Shown piece by piece: positions 63,763-64,000 of a stretch of 64,000 nucleotides of DNA. Within the stretch, counting starts at the first letter, position 1; the number at the start of each line of letters is the position of its first letter. The translations under genes were made by a program, and so were the position numbers. A model generated the notes under the pieces. The model made no database searches and was not told where the DNA came from. It worked only from the letters and a program-made list of their open reading frames with translations. Source of the stretch: Desulfomonilia bacterium (GTDB lineage: Bacteria > Desulfobacterota > Desulfomonilia > UBA1062); NCBI GenBank assembly GCA_036567785.1, contig DATCTV010000049.1, positions 1 through 64,000 on the forward strand, given 5' to 3'.

Positions 63763-63977
63763 ACCTGATCTGCAGCAGTTGTTTCAGATGATTTCGGAAA
63801 CAGGTTTTCTCGTTTTTTCTGAATCAGGTTAATTTAAAGTTTTATAGATAAATTCCGATAAAAATTATAAATCGATTATTTAACGGAGTTAACTCCATGT
63901 TAGAATATTCAGGTGACAGCGGAATATTAACAAATAACTTCCGTTGCAGAATTGTTCATAACGAATAAAGAGGCCAT
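63763..63977 (+). other. Region after the HEAT protein: inverted repeat, palindrome and mini-ORF
   Basis: AACCTGAT (63762-63769) pairs with ATCAGGTT (63823-63830), with nested TCAGA/TCTGA, an extended hairpin that may be a terminator without a good T-run. Then the perfect palindrome GGAGTTAACTCC (63885-63896) directly before an ATG at 63897; the 23-codon frame to 63968 (M-L-E-Y-S-G-D...) would use the GGAG of the palindrome as ribosome-binding site. Not enough to call a gene. Confidence 0.35.
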
Positions 63978-64000
63978 ATGGTGCTGGCCAGAAAGGAAAG
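63978..64000 (+). CDS. Possible partial CDS at right edge
   Basis: ATG 63978 with AAAGAGG closely upstream opens a frame M-V-L-A-R-K-E that runs off the window. Too short to identify. Confidence 0.3.

Overview
The window looks like a chromosomal segment of an anaerobic, Gram-negative bacterium, most likely an uncultured member of the former Deltaproteobacteria (Desulfobacterota; the sulfate-reducing or syntrophic type). This is inference from gene content: FadL-type outer-membrane proteins and many lipoproteins (two membranes), an aldehyde:ferredoxin oxidoreductase, a glycyl-radical enzyme with its activase, a siroheme-decarboxylase-type protein (alternative heme route), glutamate-type heme synthesis (hemL), and large PAS-rich hybrid histidine kinases with the A-G-G-I-A-H-D-F-N-N signature. 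No rRNA, tRNA or CRISPR array was seen.

Layout. 1-157: edge of a probable IS481-type element, then a divergent RpoH-like sigma factor and a DedA membrane protein (minus strand). 1885-5129: RlmD-type rRNA methyltransferase and a large exported protein of probable BPI/TULIP fold, closed by a strong terminator. 5224-13433: housekeeping run nadK-recN-argA(short)-pmbA-secA-argJ. 13878-24187: an unknown lipoprotein, hemL, two overlapping giant hybrid kinases and a siroheme-decarboxylase-like protein. 24253-32433: a metal(loid)/thiol island with trxA, a hidden small membrane selenoprotein, two ArsR regulators with palindromic operators, an ArsP-like permease, two small thioredoxin-like proteins, ArsF/ArsG-type proteins, a PadR regulator with two palindromes, a Cys-rich-loop permease, Acr3 and a TauE/SafE remnant. 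32757-38326: CorA-like transporter, a PI-PLC-like lipoprotein and a third (soluble) hybrid kinase. 38488-48879 (minus): two FadL porins, a TULIP-like lipoprotein, a TetR regulator, a glycyl-radical enzyme with an N-terminal SCP2-like lipid-binding domain, its activase, and an upstream polytopic membrane protein. 49073-52321: two tandem exported aminotransferase-fold proteins that have both lost the PLP lysine, plus a VOC protein. 52360-58637: DUF2804-like lipoprotein, D-cysteine desulfhydrase/ACC-deaminase family enzyme with an APC permease, isochorismatase-like hydrolase and a tungsten aldehyde oxidoreductase. 58892-63762: rpsB-tsf-pyrH-frr, then two uncharacterised genes.

How the genes may work together. 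The strongest candidate for an undescribed system is the minus-strand run 38488-47876: hydrophobic-ligand uptake across the outer membrane (two FadL), periplasmic lipid carriage (TULIP lipoprotein), a cytoplasmic lipid-binding domain fused to a glycyl-radical catalyst, its activase and a TetR sensor, which together read as an anaerobic pathway acting on a hydrophobic substrate. The second candidate is a 52-residue UGA-containing membrane protein translationally coupled to trxA, with a SECIS-like hairpin at the right distance. The third is the pair of exported Lys-less aminotransferase homologues (Lys to Phe, Lys to His), which should not work as ordinary transaminases.
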